A DNA stretch of 64,000 nucleotides from Pseudomonadota bacterium (GCA_021324755.1 JAJPIL010000007.1:331791-395790); one strand, 5' to 3'; counted from the stretch's first letter, positions 1-9,897 are shown. Notes: generated by a model from the sequence alone, not told the origin. Numbers and translations are program-made.

Positions 1-398
1 TTCGCGCGGTTACGTTAAGCGACGAGATTTCACCGCTCTTTCTCCCTTGTCCGATGAGTGCGCTTAAGTCTTTAAAATTGCGTCTTTTCCTCATTTAGGT
101 TGATGCGCCCTGACAAGAGCGGTCTTGTGGGCGTCTAGCAAGCTCGTCTCAAAGCCTAGAGCGCAGGAGCCCGAGGGAAAGCTTGCCTTTGGTGCCGCTA
201 CCAAAAGCTCGCCTGCTATTATCAAGCGTCTGTGGCAGCAACAACCTGCCTTAGTAGCAACCTGCCTTAGGAAAATTGCTCCTCGCTCCCTAAGCTCTCA
301 AAACCATGCTGCAAGGGAAGCAGGAAGATTTGATGTCGCTTTATCGAACGGCCTAACTTAGAGGAGTTGAGGAGCGGATCGAAAAGGGAACCTTCGAC
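1..398. other. non-coding left edge, no gene recognised
   Basis: No convincing gene is visible here. A 78-codon open frame (125-361, +) has no recognisable domain and low-complexity composition, so it was not called. A 13-bp sequence, caacctgccttag, occurs twice at 242-254 and 258-270 (period 16), the only local structure seen. The final bases before 399 hold the ribosome binding site of the next gene. Confidence 0.5.
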
Positions 399-1181
399 AT
401 GGCAGGGAAACTTTTTGTTCGGGCTTTGAGTAATGATCGTGCGGTCGTGATCGTAAGCCTTTTTGTGGTAGCGGCTCTTGCCTGGGGTTATCTTCTGCTT
501 GGAGGCGGCCTTCGAATGGAGGCGATGGATATGGGCGGGGGGCAGATGATGCCGATGGCGGCGAATTGGAGTCTCGGTTACGGCGCGCTCGTTTTCATAA
601 TGTGGTCAGTAATGATGGTTGCAATGATGCTGCCGTCAGCCGCCCCGATAACGCTTTTAATTGCGACAGTTGCCGGGCGCCAATCGGGAGCTAATTCGCG
701 CGGTCTTACGGCGCTGTTCGTCGCTGGGTACCTCGCAGTGTGGGTGGGGTTCTCCACAGTTGCAACGGCGCTTCAATGGGCGCTCGACCAGGCCCGACTT
801 TTGTCGCCAACGATGGCTGTGAACAACAAGTCGTTCGCCGCAGGCATGCTCATAGCTGTCGGCCTCTACCAATGGACGCCGTGGAAGACGGCATGCCTTC
901 GACATTGCCGTTCGCCGCTCGACTTCATCCTGTTCCATTGGCGCAGCAGCGCAAGCGGCGCATTCTTGAGCGGTGCCGAGCACGGGCTTTACTGCCTTGG
1001 CTGCTGCTGGATGCTGATGGCGCTTTTGTTCGTGGGCGGCGTGATGAGCATTTTTTGGATCGGCGCACTTGCCCTTTTAGTGTTAGTTGAAAAAACGATG
1101 CCTTGGGGTGAATGGGTTTCCCGTCTGGTAGGCGTTGCTCTCACGCTGTGGGGAATCGGCTCGCTTGTGGAGGCTTTTTGA
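399..1181 (+). CDS. DUF2182 family polytopic membrane protein
   Basis: This 260-residue inner-membrane protein has about six hydrophobic segments. The signature MWSVMMVAMMLPSAAP at residues 68-83, plus a downstream CLGCCWMLM stretch near residue 200, is characteristic of DUF2182, a family sometimes described as predicted metal-binding integral membrane proteins. The Met- and Cys-rich segments fit metal contact, but substrate and role are unknown. The ATG at 399 follows an AAGGGA-type ribosome site by about nine bases. The DUF1326-type partner that often neighbours this family was not found, and the gene seems to stand alone. Confidence 0.8.
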   Translation: MAGKLFVRALSNDRAVVIVSLFVVAALAWGYLLLGGGLRMEAMDMGGGQMMPMAANWSLGYGALVFIMWSVMMVAMMLPSAAPITLLIATVAGRQSGANSRGLTALFVAGYLAVWVGFSTVATALQWALDQARLLSPTMAVNNKSFAAGMLIAVGLYQWTPWKTACLRHCRSPLDFILFHWRSSASGAFLSGAEHGLYCLGCCWMLMALLFVGGVMSIFWIGALALLVLVEKTMPWGEWVSRLVGVALTLWGIGSLVEAF

Positions 1182-1356
1182 GAGATGGCCCGAAAACAGT
1201 TGCTGTTCCGTCACAGGTAACGTATCGTCGCGCGAAAAAATTATGGGACTACGATGAATAAGCAAAATTCACTAGGCCGTTAAACTCTTGCTTGCCACAA
1301 GCGTCGACGTAGTATGTTAAGAATTCGGTCGTCTGCCGGATGAGGAGCCTCGTCAG

Positions 1357-2235
1357 ATGGAGTTGAAGCAGGTTGTCGCAAACCCGCTCGAGATTGCTTA
1401 CCTTGAGCTCGGCCAACCGAACGGAGAAGCCGTGGTGGCTCTTCACGGATGGCCCGACGACGCCACGACATATCGAGCCGTGGCTGAGGAGCTAGGGCGC
1501 CACGGCTTCAGAGTCTTAGCGCCCTATTTGCGAGGCTTCGGACCGACCCGCTTCGCCGTTCCGATGACAAGCAAAAGCGGCCAGCTCACAGCATTGGCTG
1601 ACGACTTGCGCGCTTTTGTCGACGCATTGGGATTCGACCGCTTCTACCTTATCGGTCACGACTGGGGCGCGCGAGCGGCATATATTTTCGCTGCTCTTTA
1701 TCCGCAGCGGGTGCGCGGCTTGGTGGCGCTTTCGGTGGGTTACGGCACCAACGCGCCCGACCAGGCGCTTTCATACGAGCAGACGAGCCGATACTGGTAT
1801 CATTGGTTCTTTGCCACCCCACGCGGCCGCTCAACCTTGGCAGCTGACCGGCGCGGGCTTTGCCGCTATTTGTGGCGCACCTGGGCGCCCAGATGGCGTT
1901 TTAGCGAACGCGAGTTCGAGGAGACCGCGCGCTCGTGGGACAACGAAGACTGGGTGACGATAACCCTCCATTCGTACCAGCATCGATGGGGTTTTGCACC
2001 TGGCGACCCGCGCTATGACGAACTTGAACGGCGGATGGCCGCGCTCCCAAAAATAAACGTGCCCACGATCGTGCTCCACGGCAAGCAGGATGGTGCAACG
2101 CTACCTGAAACTAGCGCAGGCAAGGACCGCTTTTTTACCGCAGGCTACGAGCGACGCGTGCTGGAGGTAGGGCATTTTATTCCTCGCGAAGCACCAGAAG
2201 AGGTGGCTTTGGCGCTGCGGCAGCTTGCGCGATGA
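1357..2235 (+). CDS. alpha/beta-fold hydrolase, epoxide hydrolase/haloalkane dehalogenase-like
   Basis: This soluble 292-residue enzyme has the canonical alpha/beta hydrolase layout: oxyanion-hole motif HGWPDD at 30-35, nucleophile elbow GHDWGA with Asp102, and a C-terminal catalytic His273 in GHFIPRE. An Asp nucleophile with an HGxP motif points to the epoxide hydrolase or dehalogenase branch rather than a serine esterase. The region between about 130 and 220 is the helical cap with several Trp and Tyr residues, as expected for a hydrophobic substrate pocket. The length is normal. No operon partner is apparent, and the substrate cannot be read from sequence. Confidence 0.85.
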   Translation: MELKQVVANPLEIAYLELGQPNGEAVVALHGWPDDATTYRAVAEELGRHGFRVLAPYLRGFGPTRFAVPMTSKSGQLTALADDLRAFVDALGFDRFYLIGHDWGARAAYIFAALYPQRVRGLVALSVGYGTNAPDQALSYEQTSRYWYHWFFATPRGRSTLAADRRGLCRYLWRTWAPRWRFSEREFEETARSWDNEDWVTITLHSYQHRWGFAPGDPRYDELERRMAALPKINVPTIVLHGKQDGATLPETSAGKDRFFTAGYERRVLEVGHFIPREAPEEVALALRQLAR

Positions 2236-2427
2236 CCCGCAAGCTCGAGCATCCGCCAAAGCCTACCACTGACCTTTGATGAAAACCAGGAGCTATTCCG
2301 GTCCTTCGCCCACAATCGAACATGTCAGATGAGGGCGTAGGACGCAAAGTAGAAACGCACTGCGGTAGCTCGCCTCGATAGAAGGTTTAGTCTAAGCCTT
2401 GCGGCCGGGATCGATGCCACTGTTTAG

Positions 2428-2727
2428 CTACTTAAGAGCTTTTGCCAAGGGCAGGAAACGATCCCAGGGCGTGGCAAGCCACGTCTCGGTCGTAGCATGT
2501 CCGAAAGAGCGTACCAGCAGTGCCACTTTGGTTGCTGTTTCCGTATCCGGAGCCTCGAAGATGTCAAGATAATCGCAACCGCCGAGAACAGCGTAATTAG
2601 CAACCCATTTCACGTTCGGACACTCTTTGCGAATTTTGTCGGCCACCTGATTGTTCAAGTCCTCGAGCTTTGATGGGTTAGTGACGGCTTCTGGCGCAAG
2701 CTTCGTCAACATTACGTACGTCGCCAT
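2428..2727 (-). CDS. GYD-domain small protein
   Basis: This small (99-residue) soluble protein of the GYD family belongs to the dimeric ferredoxin-like alpha/beta group. The family core is present (MATYVMLTKL at the N-terminus, a central YAVLGGCDYLDIFEAPD and the FGHATTETW region). The start was set at ATG 2727 because a GGAGG (complement of 2736-2740) lies eight bases upstream. The in-frame GTG nine bases further upstream overlaps that ribosome site. GYD proteins are widespread and mostly uncharacterised, and no catalytic residue is evident. It stands alone, convergent with the hydrolase gene. Confidence 0.8.
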   Translation of the reverse strand: MATYVMLTKLAPEAVTNPSKLEDLNNQVADKIRKECPNVKWVANYAVLGGCDYLDIFEAPDTETATKVALLVRSFGHATTETWLATPWDRFLPLAKALK

Positions 2728-3002
2728 CGCAAGCACCTCCTTAGGACTCTTTGTTAATATGGTACCACGCAGGCTTGCTTTGGACAGGGCGCCGGCCTAA
2801 CGACGGCGCTCTTTAAGGCGATAATCTGGCGAGCTTGCCGTCTCTAACGCTCGGACAGGCGGGAAAGCGATAGAGCGTTCAGGCATCACAAACCTCGAAC
2901 GCTCTATGCTTTCCACATAGCGACACACGCAGACCGAAAAGATTTAAGCTTAAAGTAAGACGCGAAACCTTGCGCCTTTAACAACCTTCAGCCACGACCG
3001 GA

Positions 3003-4301
3003 TCAGACGCGCTCGAAGATTCCTCGGGGCACCGTCATCGACACGACCCAGTTCGGAATATCGACTACTTCGCTTATCTTGAGGTCGCCGACTACGCTGC
3101 AGATAGCATATGCCTCATGAAGGCTTAAGCCCTCTTCATGCACCAGCCAATCGATCATCTCGCGCGCGGCCTTTTTCGCATTCTCCATCAAATCGGGTCC
3201 CACACCGACCGTGTGGTAAAAACCTTTTTCCCGCATCTCCGGAGTCATCGCGCTAAGCGTTGGATCGGACGTCGGAACGATGGCGCGGGGACTTTCGATG
3301 ATCTGGTGTTTGATCACGCGAAAGCTGAGCGTCACAGCCATCAACGTTTCCACCGCGGTGACGCATATCTCCCCATCGCCCTGTGCCATATGTCCATCGC
3401 CAACCGAAAATTTCGCTCCCTCGACGTAGACCGGATACTGGATACGCGCCCCCTTGACGAAATGCTTGATGTCGGCGTTGCCGCCGATGCCGCCGCTTAC
3501 GTTAGGAGGCACCGTACGGTACATTCCCTTGCGCAGGGGCGCGACGCCGTAAACGCCCATGAACGGCGCGATAGGAATTTTGGCGCGCTTGCCCGTGTCC
3601 TTGCCCACAAACTGGGCAAACCCGGTGCTCTGACCCTTGTTAAAGGTGAATATCTGCACAAAAGGAGCACCGGCGTTGTACGGCTGATCCTCGGGGATCG
3701 CGCTTGGCACCTTGCCGGGTGCGGGGTCGCTCAACTCGCTAGCCTCAATGAACTGGGCAAAAGGTGCAAGTGGCTCGGGCCGCAAGCTTCCGAAAAGCCC
3801 CAGCAGCGGCCCCATCACGACGTAACCGAAGTCGACCAGCGGCGCGACATCGAGCACCTCCACTTCAAGAATATCTCCGGGCTTGGCTCCCTCAACGTAA
3901 ACCGGCCCCGTAAGCGGATGAATCTTGCCGAGGTCAAGCTTCAGTGTACCGTCAGGCGTAAGCGTCTGCGCCGCGCTGCCGATATCGAGCGCGTCGCGAC
4001 ATAAAAATTGAACCGCCTGTCCCTGCTTGACCGTGGCCACCGGCTTGAGGTCCTGATTAAAGCGGTTATGAAGGGTTTTCGAAAAACCGTCAATTTTAAC
4101 CTCTGGCTCGACTGGGTCGTCGGATGTAGGTGCCCCAATTACAGCGTCGGGCCGCCCCACGCCGGCAACGTAAATTCCCTGCTCCGCTGCAGCAAGCTTT
4201 TTGCCAACGCTCGCTATCGCCGCTGCGGCGGCAGTCCCAACTGATACGCGCTGTATGAATTTCCTTCGCGAAAGAGAATAGTCTGAATGGATAAAACACA
4301 T
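3003..4301 (-). CDS. exported acetamidase/formamidase family protein (Tat substrate)
   Basis: The 432-residue product begins with a twin-arginine leader (SRRKFIQ at about residues 11-17, then an Ala-rich hydrophobic stretch ending near AAAEQ), so it is probably exported folded to the periplasm. The mature part matches the FmdA/AmdA fold: VYVEGAKPGDILEVEVLDV, a GGNADIKH motif and VGDGHMAQGDGEI, which carry the conserved metal and amide-binding positions of acetamidases/formamidases. The likely reaction is hydrolysis of a short amide to acid plus ammonia. A G-rich Shine-Dalgarno stretch lies about 11 bases before the ATG. A 288-codon frame on the other strand (3138-4004) is only its shadow. Confidence 0.85.
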   Translation of the reverse strand: MCFIHSDYSLSRRKFIQRVSVGTAAAAAIASVGKKLAAAEQGIYVAGVGRPDAVIGAPTSDDPVEPEVKIDGFSKTLHNRFNQDLKPVATVKQGQAVQFLCRDALDIGSAAQTLTPDGTLKLDLGKIHPLTGPVYVEGAKPGDILEVEVLDVAPLVDFGYVVMGPLLGLFGSLRPEPLAPFAQFIEASELSDPAPGKVPSAIPEDQPYNAGAPFVQIFTFNKGQSTGFAQFVGKDTGKRAKIPIAPFMGVYGVAPLRKGMYRTVPPNVSGGIGGNADIKHFVKGARIQYPVYVEGAKFSVGDGHMAQGDGEICVTAVETLMAVTLSFRVIKHQIIESPRAIVPTSDPTLSAMTPEMREKGFYHTVGVGPDLMENAKKAAREMIDWLVHEEGLSLHEAYAICSVVGDLKISEVVDIPNWVVSMTVPRGIFERV

Positions 4302-4713
4302 GCTTCGTATAGCCCCCCTTCCTTAGAGCTTACATATGGCGCTTTTATGGCCGCGCTCTGCGCGAATTTATCGAGCCCAACCTTCGCATCCCCTTCCAAG
4401 GAAAATGTCCCGCTCAAAAACTTTGAACCAAAACCAACGAGATTTACGGTTTCGCCTTCGCATCAGCTTGTCCCTTCCCCATTTGTCGGTCAAGCTTTCG
4501 CGAAAAAAGCGTGCGAGTTGGGGTCAACACACGCGATCGGTTAAAAACATGAGCCGAGCACGCCACAGAGAAAACGATAGCGCGCCTGCCTTGAGCGCTC
4601 AGAGCAAAACTTTCACGAAAGAAGCGTTTTTCTAACCGGATGAACTTCTCTCAAGCAAGCCACGACGCCGCGATTTTTGCTGCGCTTGTGACAACTTCTC
4701 CCGAGGGCCGCTC
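4302..4713. other. intergenic stretch, no gene recognised
   Basis: Short open frames run through this stretch on the plus strand, but none shows a domain, a good ribosome site or coding-like composition. It separates two minus-strand genes and presumably holds the promoter of the acetamidase gene. No clear inverted repeat or operator was seen. Confidence 0.4.
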
Positions 4714-5670
4714 TTATCGGATCAAAGCACCGTCCCTGCGCACGCCGGCGCGAGCGAGAGCAACCCGAATACGCTCGATTTCATGCGGCGGAAGCTTGAT
4801 GAGAGGCGGGCGCACCACCGCCCGTTTAAGGCGACCTAAAATAACCAGTGCTTCCTTCATCCGATTGTGCATGTCGACCCACGGCTCGGCGTAAAATACC
4901 TCGGCCAGAGAAGAAATGCGCTCGTAGACGGAGCGCGCGCCAACCAGATCGCCGTCTCGCACGGCACGGTAAAGCGCGACATGCAAATCGGCGATAACGC
5001 TTCCCGAACCCGAGAGGATTCCGTCGCATCCCAGAACCAGCGAGCTTAAAAGCCACGCGCTGTGAGTGGTAAGCACGCTTATCGGACGGGCCAAGCTGTG
5101 AAGCGTCCGAATATGCTTTTCGTGGAGCACTGGATCGCCGCACCAATCCTTTATGGCGCAGATACTGGGTATTTCCTCGGCAAGCCCGACAAGCGTATCG
5201 ATAGGATAGCCCTGACCGCTCGAAAGCGGATACTGAAATACAATCAGCGGCAGGTCCGTGGCGTCAGCGATCGTCCGGAAATGCGCGAGTGCCATCTCGG
5301 GGCGTCGCTGCGCTCCCATCACAAACGGATTTGGCGGAAATACGAGCAAGGCAGAAGCTCCGGCTGCCTGTGCCATACGCGCAAGTCGAGCGGCTTCAAG
5401 GCTTCCGTCCGCGTAGACGCCGCTTACAAGCGGTATGCGCCCACCAACCTCGTCGGCCGCGATCTCGATTACCCGCTTCTGTTCGTCAAAGGTAAGCGAC
5501 GGCACTTCACAAGAATGACCGTTCACGGTGATCGCTGAGATACCGTCTGTCGCGGCCAGAAAACGCAAATGCTCACGAAATGAGGGGTCGTCGAGCGAAA
5601 AATCCTCGTTGAACGGCAGAAGGCAAGCAGGAATCACACCCACCGGCTCAAAGGTTCGAAAAGCCGCCAT
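4714..5670 (-). CDS. dihydrodipicolinate synthase/N-acetylneuraminate lyase family protein
   Basis: This 318-residue class I aldolase/lyase is of the DapA-like TIM-barrel family. The Schiff-base lysine is Lys174 in AIKDW, the upstream VFQYP carries the conserved Tyr, and the N-terminal VGVIPACLLPF and VNGHSCEVPSLT segments match the family pattern (here GHSCE in place of the usual GTTGE). The altered substrate loop suggests an aldolase or hydratase acting on a 2-oxo acid rather than lysine biosynthesis. An in-frame ATG at 5694 would add eight residues but lacks a ribosome site. The ATG at 5670 has GGGAG nine bases upstream and was preferred. Confidence 0.8.
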   Translation of the reverse strand: MAAFRTFEPVGVIPACLLPFNEDFSLDDPSFREHLRFLAATDGISAITVNGHSCEVPSLTFDEQKRVIEIAADEVGGRIPLVSGVYADGSLEAARLARMAQAAGASALLVFPPNPFVMGAQRRPEMALAHFRTIADATDLPLIVFQYPLSSGQGYPIDTLVGLAEEIPSICAIKDWCGDPVLHEKHIRTLHSLARPISVLTTHSAWLLSSLVLGCDGILSGSGSVIADLHVALYRAVRDGDLVGARSVYERISSLAEVFYAEPWVDMHNRMKEALVILGRLKRAVVRPPLIKLPPHEIERIRVALARAGVRRDGALIR

Positions 5671-5887
5671 CCCTAGATTCTCCCATCCCGGCATTATCCA
5701 CGCGCTGTCGTCTTCTTTACTCTACTTCACACGTTAGCGTCGGGGAAATGCGGCAAGGATTTAGCCGCTAGCCAACCCTAGCGCAGGCCAGTTTCGCTCG
5801 ACTACCGGTGATGAAATGTGCGATACCTAAGTCAGCGAACGTTTGCTTGACTGCCAGCGACCGTACGGTGAGCGAGGAGATGTGGAC

Positions 5888-6559
5888 ATGGTCAAAGCGA
5901 TTTATTTTCTTAAGCGCAAAGACGGCCTAAGCGTCAAGGAGTTCGGGAATTACTGGCGCACTCAGCACGCGCAGCTGGTGCGTCGGATTCCCGAGCTTCG
6001 CCGTTACGTTCAATGCCATACGATTCGCTCGGTTTACCGCACGCGCGAACCGCTCTATGACGGTGTGGCCGAGTTGTGGTACGACGACGTCGAGACGATG
6101 CGCCGAATCGCCGAGCGGCCGGAAAGCCGCGCCGCGCTTGCTGACAACCAGGCGTTCGTCGACCTGTCCAAGATGAGCTTTATCGTAACCGAGGAACGTA
6201 TTCAAAAAGACGGGCCTAGCAGCTCGACTATGATGCACATGCTAGTGTTCGTGCGCCGCAAACCCGGTATGGAGGTGGAAACATTTCAGCGTTATTGGCG
6301 CGAAACCCACGGCCCACTGGTAACACAGATTCCTCAGCTTCGCCGCTACGTCCAAAGCCACGTCCGCCTCGGGGCATACCGCGCCGGACTTGAGCCCGTT
6401 TACGATGGCGTAGCCGAACTATGGTTCGATTCCACCGATGCAATCCGCGAGGCGGCAGCGAGCCAGCAGTATCAGGCAGTGCGAGCTGACGAAACGAACT
6501 TTCTCGACGTTTCGCGCCCTATCCCGTTTATCATCACTCAGGACTTTGTCGTGATCTAG
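5888..6559 (+). CDS. tandem EthD-domain protein
   Basis: The 223-residue protein consists of two EthD (dimeric alpha/beta barrel) domains fused head to tail. The first (about 1-105) and second (about 115-220) share the same skeleton: F..YW(R)xxHxxLV..IPxLRRYVQ, an LxPVYDGVAELW-type strand, and a C-terminal FIVTE/FIITQ strand. A single EthD unit normally dimerises, so the fusion probably makes an intramolecular dimer. EthD proteins occur near ether-, steroid- and polyketide-degrading oxygenases, but no such partner is here. The ATG at 5888 is preceded by GAGGAG; an upstream in-frame start at 5843 lacks one. Confidence 0.85.
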   Translation: MVKAIYFLKRKDGLSVKEFGNYWRTQHAQLVRRIPELRRYVQCHTIRSVYRTREPLYDGVAELWYDDVETMRRIAERPESRAALADNQAFVDLSKMSFIVTEERIQKDGPSSSTMMHMLVFVRRKPGMEVETFQRYWRETHGPLVTQIPQLRRYVQSHVRLGAYRAGLEPVYDGVAELWFDSTDAIREAAASQQYQAVRADETNFLDVSRPIPFIITQDFVVI

Positions 6560-6806
6560 CGCGGGCGCAACGGCGCGAACGGCCTGCTGAGACTCAAAAG
6601 TCGTGCCATCGTTCGACCAAAAGCGGCTGCTGTCGGGGGTTTTATCGCTCAGCACTAAGAACACTTAAGTCAGACGTTGGCTTAGACCTAAGCATCGAGC
6701 CTCGGATGCCCCATACGTGAAAGATCCCGGCAACAAGCTGTTTCCGATGCGCGACGGCATGGGGAGCACCACAATTCCTGGCTCGTTCTTCTCTTAGCTG
6801 CCAACG

Positions 6807-9257
6807 CTAGGGTGTTTGCCTCCGGCCGATCGGAACCGTCAACGTGCTATAAAGTGCTCGCCTGGGGCCGTACATCGGAGCAAAAATGCCGATTCCGCTC
6901 CCCTGCCGGATCAGATAAACGTGGTCGAACACGTTGATCGCGCTTATACGCCACTGCACGTCGCCGACGCGGGGCACGTAAAAGTTGCGCGCCACGGCCG
7001 CGTTGACCTGAAGGTAGGGAAGCTGATTTTCTAAGTTGGCGAAGCCGAACCGGTAACCGCTTCCCCACAAACCATCGACGCTAAACAGGTACCGGCCCCA
7101 ACGGTAACTCAAGCCGGCAGACGACGTAAACTCCTGGTCGTCGTCGAGATTTACCCAATGATGGGCGATATAGTTTAGCTCCTCCGGGTCGTCAACCAAA
7201 AACTGACCGGCAACGACATTTTTGCCTTCGACGATCGTGTAAGAAAAGTTAAAATAGGCAGACAGGTGCTCGGTATTTTTCACCAGGCTGAAATCCGCAC
7301 CCCACATCCTGCCGTGCTGGTACTGAAGCGGGGCGAAAATATAGGTGCTGCCAAATTGGGCCAGGTCCAGCTTGTTCGTGGCCCACATGAAAAAGCCTTC
7401 CACACTGGCATTAAAGCCAAAAGGCAGTCGCTGGGTTATACCTGCGTCGAAAAACTCGTCGTCCTCGGCCTTGATGTTCTGATTGCCTGACGTAATAGCC
7501 GAGGCACCGGTTGTATTTGCGAACTTATTTACGGTCTCGAGCAGAACGGACTCGAACGGTGGAAGTTGGAAGTAACGAGCATAGCCGGCATTCAACGTAG
7601 TGGTGGGAGTCAAACTGTATACCAGGCCCAGGCGCGGGCTGAACTGATATTGCCAGCTCAGATAGTCGAGCACGTCGAAACGAGCGCCGATGGTGATTTC
7701 CAACTTTTCAGTTGGGCGCCACTGATCTTGCCCATAAAAACCAAGAACCAGGTCGTAGCCGTTGAAATCGTCGATGATCGTTTCCGGCTGGGTGCTGGTA
7801 GGCTCGCCCTGCGAATTTGCGGGGAAAACAAGTGCTCGATTGTCTTCCTCGATCGTTTCGCCGCTGATGTAGAAACCCGCTTGCAACGTATGGTGAGCGT
7901 TCAGGCGATAGGAGGTATCTTCCTGGATGCCGTTGATGAAACCGGTGTGAAGCACTCGGTCGGCAATGCCGTTGTATGCAAGGTCGCCTATCGGGTCCGG
8001 ATCGTACTGAAGAGCATAGTAGCGGCTGAAGTACGCGATTTGATAGTCGAGCTTCGAGCCAACGGTGCCTTGAAGGGCAAGGACTGCGTAGTAATTCTGC
8101 TCGAGCTCGTGTGCGCTGGTGTCGGCAGAGTTCGGATAATTGAACACGCCGGCGATCGGGAAAGCGACGGGCAAATTGGGCTGGCCCGGAATTTGGAAAA
8201 AATTGATCGCGGTGCCGGCTATAAGGCTCAGGCGCGTGGTCGGGCTTAAAAGATAGGAAAAGTAGCCGAAACCTTGACCTTGGTCGGTGCGGTCATGCTC
8301 GGGGGTCGGGGTGGGAGTAGGCGACTGCACGCCAAGAGCGCTCTGCAGGGCAAAGGCGCTGACGTAGTAACTCAAATTGCCGCTACATCCGCCATACTGA
8401 AAGCTCGGCTGGATCGTGGCTCGCTGTCCGCCGAAGTACTCAGCCTGACCGCCATTATCGAGGCATCCGTCCTTTGTGTGGATATCGACCACGCCCTCGT
8501 TGCGAAAGCCGAACTGGGCTGGCTGAAAGTTGTCGATAAGCGATACGCTCTTGATGAAATAGGGACTGAAGAGCTGACCGAAGCTACTGACCGCCTCGGG
8601 CAAAAAGATTCCGTTTAGGCGGTACTGAATCCCGCCACCATTTAACCCGTGAATGTGGATCTGATCCTGCCCCTGGCCATAGCCGTCTTGTGATACGCCA
8701 GGCGCCTGAGCCAAAACTTGATTGAGCGGAGTATTGTCGCCCTGAGGTAGCTGGTCGATATCCTTGTCGGTAAACCTGTACACACTGCTGCCCGTCTCGG
8801 GCGAAAGGGCATTTCGCGCCTTGTTCAAGGCCGCGATCACCTCTACGGTCAGAGGTTTTTCGGATTCCATCGTAAGCTCAAGAGACCTCGCCTGTGGGCT
8901 TTTTACGACCGCGGTCGCGGTTTTGAAGCCTTTCTTTTTGGCAACGATGGCGTAAATACCGGGTGCGACTTTTTTGAATTCGAAACGGCCTTGCTGATCA
9001 CTCGTGGCATGGCTAACTATTTTGCCGTCGGCCGACCTAAGTTCGAGCGAAACGCCCGAAAGCGGTCGCTTGAGCGCATCTTCTACCTTGCCGCTGAGCC
9101 TCGCTGGTCCACCCAACTGGCTTTGTTCAGAAACTTGAGCCCAGCTCGGAGTGGCGCAAAAAATCAAAGCCGTTAGAAGCGCTATAACAACTGACATGCC
9201 CCCCATTAAAGAGCGCCCTATCTTGCTGTTTTGCCAACCGACAAAATTTGAAGGCAT
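6807..9257 (-). CDS. TonB-dependent outer-membrane receptor with carboxypeptidase-regulatory-like N-domain
   Basis: The 816-residue protein has an N-terminal signal peptide (hydrophobic core near residues 20-40, cleaved around SWAQ). An Ig-like carboxypeptidase-regulatory domain follows (about 50-130, with LSGKVEDALKRPLSGVSLEL), then a plug domain (about 155-270, IHIHGLNGGGIQYRLNG) and a long beta-barrel ending in an aromatic-rich strand. This architecture is typical of TonB-dependent importers in Acidobacteria-like genomes; the ligand is unknown. It is a paralogue of the receptor at 11911-14304, sharing plug motifs and barrel segments such as QGQGFGYFSYLL/FL. No TonB, ExbB or ExbD gene is in the window. 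The start is not certain; an internal ATG near 9206 would leave a shorter leader. Confidence 0.88.
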   Translation of the reverse strand: MPSNFVGWQNSKIGRSLMGGMSVVIALLTALIFCATPSWAQVSEQSQLGGPARLSGKVEDALKRPLSGVSLELRSADGKIVSHATSDQQGRFEFKKVAPGIYAIVAKKKGFKTATAVVKSPQARSLELTMESEKPLTVEVIAALNKARNALSPETGSSVYRFTDKDIDQLPQGDNTPLNQVLAQAPGVSQDGYGQGQDQIHIHGLNGGGIQYRLNGIFLPEAVSSFGQLFSPYFIKSVSLIDNFQPAQFGFRNEGVVDIHTKDGCLDNGGQAEYFGGQRATIQPSFQYGGCSGNLSYYVSAFALQSALGVQSPTPTPTPEHDRTDQGQGFGYFSYLLSPTTRLSLIAGTAINFFQIPGQPNLPVAFPIAGVFNYPNSADTSAHELEQNYYAVLALQGTVGSKLDYQIAYFSRYYALQYDPDPIGDLAYNGIADRVLHTGFINGIQEDTSYRLNAHHTLQAGFYISGETIEEDNRALVFPANSQGEPTSTQPETIIDDFNGYDLVLGFYGQDQWRPTEKLEITIGARFDVLDYLSWQYQFSPRLGLVYSLTPTTTLNAGYARYFQLPPFESVLLETVNKFANTTGASAITSGNQNIKAEDDEFFDAGITQRLPFGFNASVEGFFMWATNKLDLAQFGSTYIFAPLQYQHGRMWGADFSLVKNTEHLSAYFNFSYTIVEGKNVVAGQFLVDDPEELNYIAHHWVNLDDDQEFTSSAGLSYRWGRYLFSVDGLWGSGYRFGFANLENQLPYLQVNAAVARNFYVPRVGDVQWRISAINVFDHVYLIRQGSGIGIFAPMYGPRRALYSTLTVPIGRRQTP

Positions 9258-9558
9258 CGAAGCCTTGCAGGGCGCAGTTACGAGCTATAGCTGCGCAAGC
9301 CTTATAGCACATCCGCGGCCGAACGAGCTAAGAAGTTATTTCCACTTGCTCCCGCCCAGCATTGGAAAAAGTTCCCGAAATTTGTCGGAGATAATTCCAA
9401 ATCTTCCCGATAACAAGCACAAAAAGTCGTCCGGACTTTTGACTTCTCGTTGAACTTTCGGCGGCGAAATAAAGGGTAGAAAGCTACACACGCTCTGATG
9501 GGTTAAAGCCGACAATTTTTTAGGACGTCTTGTTGCCGCGCCTGTATGCTCATGTGAC

Positions 9559-9607
9559 AGCGGCGCGCTTTACACGGCCAGGGTGAAAAAACGCCGCTTT
9601 GGCCGTG
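9559..9607. promoter_or_regulatory. possible H-type pseudoknot / structured RNA element
   Basis: Two perfect inverted repeats interlock in the 640-bp gap between the receptor gene and the ACT-domain gene. AGCGGCG at 9559-9565 pairs with CGCCGCT at 9592-9598, and CACGGCCA at 9573-9580 pairs with TGGCCGTG at 9600-9607. The order (left A, left B, right A, right B) is that of an H-type pseudoknot with loops of 7 and 11 nt and one base between the right arms. The topology is the same on either strand, so it could precede the receptor gene (-) or the ACT gene (+). It was not matched to any known riboswitch class. The rest of 9258-9897 shows nothing else. Confidence 0.35.
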
Positions 9608-9897
9608 ACAAAGACAATCGCTCTTTAGGATTTCACCATTCGAGGACGCGCGCTGCGGAGAGTTCGCGGAGTTCAACTATTAAGGATTTATGGCAGCTCA
9701 TCCCGCGACCCACAAACTTTTCCGAAAAAACTCTTTATGCTCTGTGAAGCTTGGGCGACAGGTAGCTGTTTTCCCCGCGTCGAAAAAGAGTTGTTCGAGC
9801 GGCAAACTCGAGGGCCCTCGCTCGGCGAGGCAAGGCTTATCCAGTTGGCATAAGGCGCGCGGCAGACCATAATCGCCCGCAGGAGGTGAGAGATCTT

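Noticed and set aside
125..361. 78-codon open frame near the left edge
   Set aside because: No ribosome site, no domain, and it contains a simple direct repeat.
3138..4004. 288-codon plus-strand open frame
   Set aside because: It lies entirely antisense to the acetamidase/formamidase gene, whose domain motifs are clear. It has no domain or ribosome site of its own.
4690..4711. 22-bp similarity (acaacttctc.c.agggccgct) with 46789-46810
   Set aside because: Two mismatches in 22 bases is about what chance gives in a 64-kb window compared with itself, and the flanks do not match.
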